Source of the DNA: Erysipelotrichaceae bacterium
Lineage (GTDB): Bacteria > Bacillota_I > Bacilli_A > Erysipelotrichales > Erysipelotrichaceae
Assembly: GCA_030533035.1 (NCBI GenBank)
Contig: JAUNJW010000078.1
Span: 1-8,696, forward strand
Length of the DNA stretch: 8,696 nt
Direction: 5' to 3'
The position numbers and the translations under genes were made by a program. Position 1 is the first letter of the stretch, and each line of letters begins with the position of its first letter. This document shows positions 6,092 to 8,696 of the stretch, in pieces. The notes under the pieces are model-generated. The model was not told the DNA's origin, ran no database searches, and was given only the letters and a program-made list of their open reading frames with translations.

Positions 6092-6646
6092 ATGCCAAGG
6101 ATCATTCCCGACATTGAGAACAGGATCCTGAACGCCGCCCGCGGCCGCCTGGTGCGGGAAGGAAACAGGAATTTTTCAATGCGGTCCATCGCTGAGGAGT
6201 GCGGCATTTCCGCCGGTTCCATCTACAACTACTACCGTTCGAAAAATGACCTCGCGGCAGCCGTTATGAGGGATGACTGGAAGTGCGCGCTCGCTGAAAT
6301 GACAGACCATGCGGAAAACGCGGAATCCTTCGCGCAGGGGATGGAAAAGATCCGTCAGACAGCCGCGTCATTCATTGCCACATACCGCGCCGCCTGGAAT
6401 ATGTTCGCCGGCGGGGCCAGAACCATTGAACTGCAGAACAGGTACCATACCGTGATCCTGCGGGATGTTATGGGACCGGTCGGCGCACTGGCATACAGAT
6501 TCGGCGGCAGAAGGCTGTCAAACCTTTCAAGGCTTCTCAGCGAACTTGTTCTCAGCTCTGCCATGTATCCGGATATCCATCCCGGCGAACTGAAACAGAT
6601 GTGCGCGTATTTTGTAAAGGAGAATGAATCATATGAGCAGTTTTGA
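6092..6646 (+). CDS. TetR/AcrR-family transcriptional regulator
   Basis: This 184-residue regulator has an N-terminal TetR DNA-binding domain. Residues 8-25 form the first helix, and the helix-turn-helix with flanking helix is MRSIAEECGISAGSIYNYYR (30-49), then SKNDLAAAVM (50-59). Residues 60-184 are the ligand-sensing and dimerisation part, which is divergent as usual for the family; the ligand cannot be predicted. AAGGAG at 6081-6086 lies five bases before the ATG. The upstream promoter carries two matched palindromes, which strongly suggests autorepression. The 3' end overlaps the flavoprotein gene by 14 bases, so regulator and enzyme form a two-gene operon. The inducer may therefore be a substrate or stressor linked to the flavoprotein. 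Confidence 0.93.
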   Translation: MPRIIPDIENRILNAARGRLVREGNRNFSMRSIAEECGISAGSIYNYYRSKNDLAAAVMRDDWKCALAEMTDHAENAESFAQGMEKIRQTAASFIATYRAAWNMFAGGARTIELQNRYHTVILRDVMGPVGALAYRFGGRRLSNLSRLLSELVLSSAMYPDIHPGELKQMCAYFVKENESYEQF

Positions 6647-7568
6647 AGACCTGCGGATTGTCGATAATTTTTACCAGACGTCACTGTTTTTCCCGATGCC
6701 GGTCGTTCTGATCAGCACCCTCGATGAAAACGGCAGAACAACCTGCGGACCGTATTCCCTGGTCCAGCCGTTTTACATTGCCGGAAAAGACTATTACGCG
6801 ATGATGCTGTGCTGCCGCAATTCCAGCAACACGGCCCAGAACCTGATCCGCACAAAGAAGTGCGTCCTGAACTTCCTGCCGGATAAGAAGAAATATTTCA
6901 AAGAAACAGTCAGGCTCGGCTGGCCAGGCGACAAGCCGGAAGAAAAGATGAAGGACTTCAGGTTCCATCTTGAGGAAGGCCTGATGGCAAAGGAACATCC
7001 GTCTGAACAGTTCCCGATGATCATAAAGGAAGCGTTCCAGGCAATGGAATGCACATGGATGGACAATCTGGAAGGCTGTGAAGACACCAGGCTGCTGAAT
7101 GAGGGCGAAGATCACTATGAACAGGATTCCTACCATGACTTCAACGGCATCACCTCACCGTTCGGCGCCCACTTTGTCCTGCGCGTCGACAAAATCCTGA
7201 TGAAGAAAAAATACGCGAAGGCGATCATCAACGGCGTCAGGGGTAGAGACTTCCCGCCGTGTCCGGTCGACTACGGCTACCGTGATTCCAAAAACTTCTG
7301 GTATCACAGAAGGGCCAGGATGATCCCTGAACTCCTGCCCGTCAGAAAGACAACGATCCAGTCCGTCCGCTATGCCGCCGACAGAATCGATCCTTCCGTC
7401 ACATTCACGGACGCCGCCTGCGAAAGGCTGACCAACGTGCCGCGCGTCTTCCTGCCGGCCGCCATCAAGGGCTGCATTAAATGGGCGAAGGAGAACAATG
7501 TCACCGTGCTGGATGAGGCAGAAATGATCATCATCAACGACAAGCGTTCAAAGGAAAAGAAGAAATAA
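6633..7568 (+). CDS. Flavin-reductase-like FMN-binding protein with C-terminal extension
   Basis: This 311-residue protein has an N-terminal split-barrel flavin-reductase-like domain, roughly residues 12-200. Seen there are FPMPVVLISTLDENGRTTCG (20-39), PYSLVQPFYI (40-49), and SSNTAQNLIRTKKCVLNFLP (64-83). Members bind FMN and reduce flavins or act on small substrates; the actual substrate is unknown. A segment rich in charged residues (85-165) interrupts the usual compact fold. The C-terminal part (about 254-303: PSVTFTDAACERLTNVPRVF, then AAIKGCIKWAKENNVTVLDE) resembles the small helical PCP_red domain known from the light-independent protochlorophyllide reductase B subunit and some stress proteins. 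That is similarity by eye and unproven. The ATG at 6633 is chosen over 6624 because the AAAGGAG ribosome binding site (6616-6622) is ten bases from it but only one from 6624. The start overlaps the TetR gene. Confidence 0.85.
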   Translation: MSSFEDLRIVDNFYQTSLFFPMPVVLISTLDENGRTTCGPYSLVQPFYIAGKDYYAMMLCCRNSSNTAQNLIRTKKCVLNFLPDKKKYFKETVRLGWPGDKPEEKMKDFRFHLEEGLMAKEHPSEQFPMIIKEAFQAMECTWMDNLEGCEDTRLLNEGEDHYEQDSYHDFNGITSPFGAHFVLRVDKILMKKKYAKAIINGVRGRDFPPCPVDYGYRDSKNFWYHRRARMIPELLPVRKTTIQSVRYAADRIDPSVTFTDAACERLTNVPRVFLPAAIKGCIKWAKENNVTVLDEAEMIIINDKRSKEKKK

Positions 7569-7577
7569 CACACTTCG

Positions 7578-7608
7578 GAAAGAGGAATTATTCCTCTTTC
7601 TTTTCTTT
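7578..7608 (+). terminator. Rho-independent terminator after the flavoprotein gene
   Basis: GAAAGAGGAA (7578-7587) pairs perfectly over ten bases with TTCCTCTTTC (7591-7600) around a three-base loop, followed by TTTTCTTT. It closes the TetR operon. A promoter for the kinase gene must lie between here and 7640, but only T-rich sequence with imperfect boxes is seen. Confidence 0.88.
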
Positions 7609-7651
7609 GTCTATGGTATTCTTTAAGCGTTAACAAAGCGGAGGACAGATC

Positions 7652-8584
7652 ATGGGAATTGTAGTGTTCGGTGCTGTATTTGTGGATATCAAGGGCTATC
7701 CTTACGCCCAGTATATTGCCGGCGGCAGGAACGTCGGCTATGTTGTGCAGACACACGGCGGCGTCAGCCGCAATGTTGCGGAAGACATCGCCAATGTTGA
7801 ACTGCGGCCGACATTCATTTCCGTGGTTGACAACACCGGCACATCGACCGACGTCATTGACAGGCTCCAAAGGCACAAGGTCAATACCGATTATATTGTC
7901 AGAAAGGACGGGGGCCTGGGCACCTGGCTGGCCGTCTTTGACAACACCGGCGACGTGACGGCCTCGATTTCCCAGCGCCCTGATCTTTCGCCGATTGCCG
8001 GCGTTCTTGAGGAGCACGGGGATGAAATCTTCGCGAACGCGGATTCCATCGCGGTGGAAATCGACATCGACCAGCATATTCTCAAGAAGATATTTGCCCT
8101 GGCTGACAAATACGGGAAAAAGGTTTTCGCGGTTGTCTCCAACATGTCGATCGCGATGGAACGCAGAGACCTTCTGCGCCAGTGCGACTGCATCATCTGC
8201 AATGAGCAGGAAGCCGGCATGTTATTCAGTGTCGAGTACGAAAACCGCACGCCGGAAGAGTTCCGTGACCTTCTGGTCAGCCGCATTCCCAAAGCCGGAT
8301 TCAGGAAAATGGTTGTCACCCTGGGCGACCATGGGGCAGTGTATGCTTCCCAGGATGGGGAAAGCGGAATCACGCCGCCGCAGACCGTGAATGTCATTGA
8401 CACAACCGGCGCCGGCGACGCCTTCTTTGCCGGCTGCGCCATCGGCCTGACATACGGCAAGACACTGGGCCAGTCATGCGACATCGGCACCAGGCTCGCC
8501 GCTTCTGTCATCTGCACAAAAGAAAGCGTATGTCCGAGGTTCAATCCGGAGGAATTTGACCTTCACGTGAATATGGAGAACTGA
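7652..8584 (+). CDS. PfkB-family carbohydrate or nucleoside kinase
   Basis: This 310-residue kinase belongs to the ribokinase/PfkB superfamily, whose members phosphorylate sugars or nucleosides with ATP. Features are the N-terminal strand VVFGAVFVDIKG (4-15), the substrate-binding motif HGGVSRNVAEDIA (35-47), NEQEAG (184-189), and the C-terminal signature DTTGAGDAFFAG (250-261) with D256 as the expected catalytic base in the anion-hole loop. The length is normal. The GGVSRN form and N-terminal layout recall pseudouridine and other nucleoside kinases of the PsuK group, but the substrate remains open (pseudouridine, adenosine, ribose or a fructose phosphate). GGAGG (7640-7644) precedes the ATG by seven bases. 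The stop is only two bases from the next start, so it is translationally coupled to the nrdG-like gene, hinting at a nucleotide-metabolism role. Confidence 0.92.
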   Translation: MGIVVFGAVFVDIKGYPYAQYIAGGRNVGYVVQTHGGVSRNVAEDIANVELRPTFISVVDNTGTSTDVIDRLQRHKVNTDYIVRKDGGLGTWLAVFDNTGDVTASISQRPDLSPIAGVLEEHGDEIFANADSIAVEIDIDQHILKKIFALADKYGKKVFAVVSNMSIAMERRDLLRQCDCIICNEQEAGMLFSVEYENRTPEEFRDLLVSRIPKAGFRKMVVTLGDHGAVYASQDGESGITPPQTVNVIDTTGAGDAFFAGCAIGLTYGKTLGQSCDIGTRLAASVICTKESVCPRFNPEEFDLHVNMEN

Positions 8585-8586
8585 CA

Positions 8587-8696
8587 ATGCATTACGGAAA
8601 TATCAAACAGTATGACATCGCCGACGGGGAAGGCTGCCGGACAACCCTGTTTGTCTCAGGCTGCACCAATCACTGTAAAAACTGTTTCCAGCCGGA
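8587..8696 (+). CDS. nrdG: Anaerobic ribonucleotide reductase activating protein, N-terminus only
   Basis: Thirty-six complete codons are visible before the window ends. MHYGNIKQYDIADGEGCRTT followed by LFVSGCTNHCKNCFQP matches the start of NrdG. This small radical-SAM enzyme uses a [4Fe-4S] cluster and S-adenosylmethionine to make the glycyl radical on the class III reductase NrdD. The cluster-binding CxxxCxxC is at C26, C30 and C33. GGAGA at 8575-8579, inside the kinase gene, serves this start. NrdD is not seen in the window; nrdG is usually beside nrdD, so nrdD may lie downstream or elsewhere. A related pyruvate-formate-lyase-type activase is less likely given the DGEG..TTLFVSGC context. 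Partial at the right edge. Confidence 0.88.
   Translation, partial: MHYGNIKQYDIADGEGCRTTLFVSGCTNHCKNCFQP

Noticed and set aside
7370..8077. A 235-codon minus-strand open frame across the flavoprotein end and kinase start
   Set aside because: It crosses a strong terminator and two real genes on the other strand, and no family features are seen.

Overview
The window looks like ordinary chromosomal DNA from a low-to-moderate-GC anaerobic bacterium of the Bacillota. The evidence is strong AGGAGG-type ribosome binding sites, TATAAT-type -10 boxes, compact intergenic terminators, an anti-anti-sigma (STAS) protein, and an anaerobic ribonucleotide reductase activase gene at the right edge. Gene content suggests a gut-type relative of Erysipelotrichales or Lachnospirales, but that placement is inference. 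There is no sign of phage, insertion sequence, CRISPR array, tRNA or rRNA.

Layout, left to right. (1) 1-806, minus: the N-terminal part of a membrane sensor (two membrane segments around a Cache-like extracytoplasmic domain, then the start of HAMP), cut by the window edge. (2) 927-1509, plus: a cysteine-rich DUF3795 protein overlapping a small unknown protein gene. (3) 1521-1547: a perfect hairpin acting as terminator for both convergent units. (4) 1551-3302, minus: a FadD-like acyl-CoA ligase with all adenylate-forming motifs. (5) 3303-3548: a divergent control region with two promoters and several inverted repeats. (6) 3549-5051, plus: an AgcS/AlsT amino-acid:cation symporter with its own terminator. 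(7) 5203-5974, plus: a STAS anti-anti-sigma factor and a DUF1232 (YkvA-like) protein, probably one unit ending in a terminator. (8) 6092-7568, plus: a TetR regulator and an overlapping flavin-reductase-like protein, preceded by a promoter bracketed by two near-identical palindromes. (9) 7652-8696, plus: a PfkB-type kinase and, two bases after its stop, the start of an nrdG-like radical-SAM activase, cut by the right edge.

The clearest functional unit is the TetR/flavoprotein operon. One palindrome overlaps the -35 box and the other lies just downstream of the expected transcription start, as expected for an autorepressed redox or xenobiotic-response switch. A degenerate copy of the same motif lies in front of the DUF1232 gene, which could make it a second target. 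The flavoprotein carries an unusual C-terminal extension resembling the small PCP_red domain. The sensor and the STAS protein could belong to one partner-switching pathway, but the sensor's output domain is outside the window. I found no convincing wholly new multi-gene system; the best leads are the two-site operator, the flavoprotein extension and the kinase-nrdG coupling.
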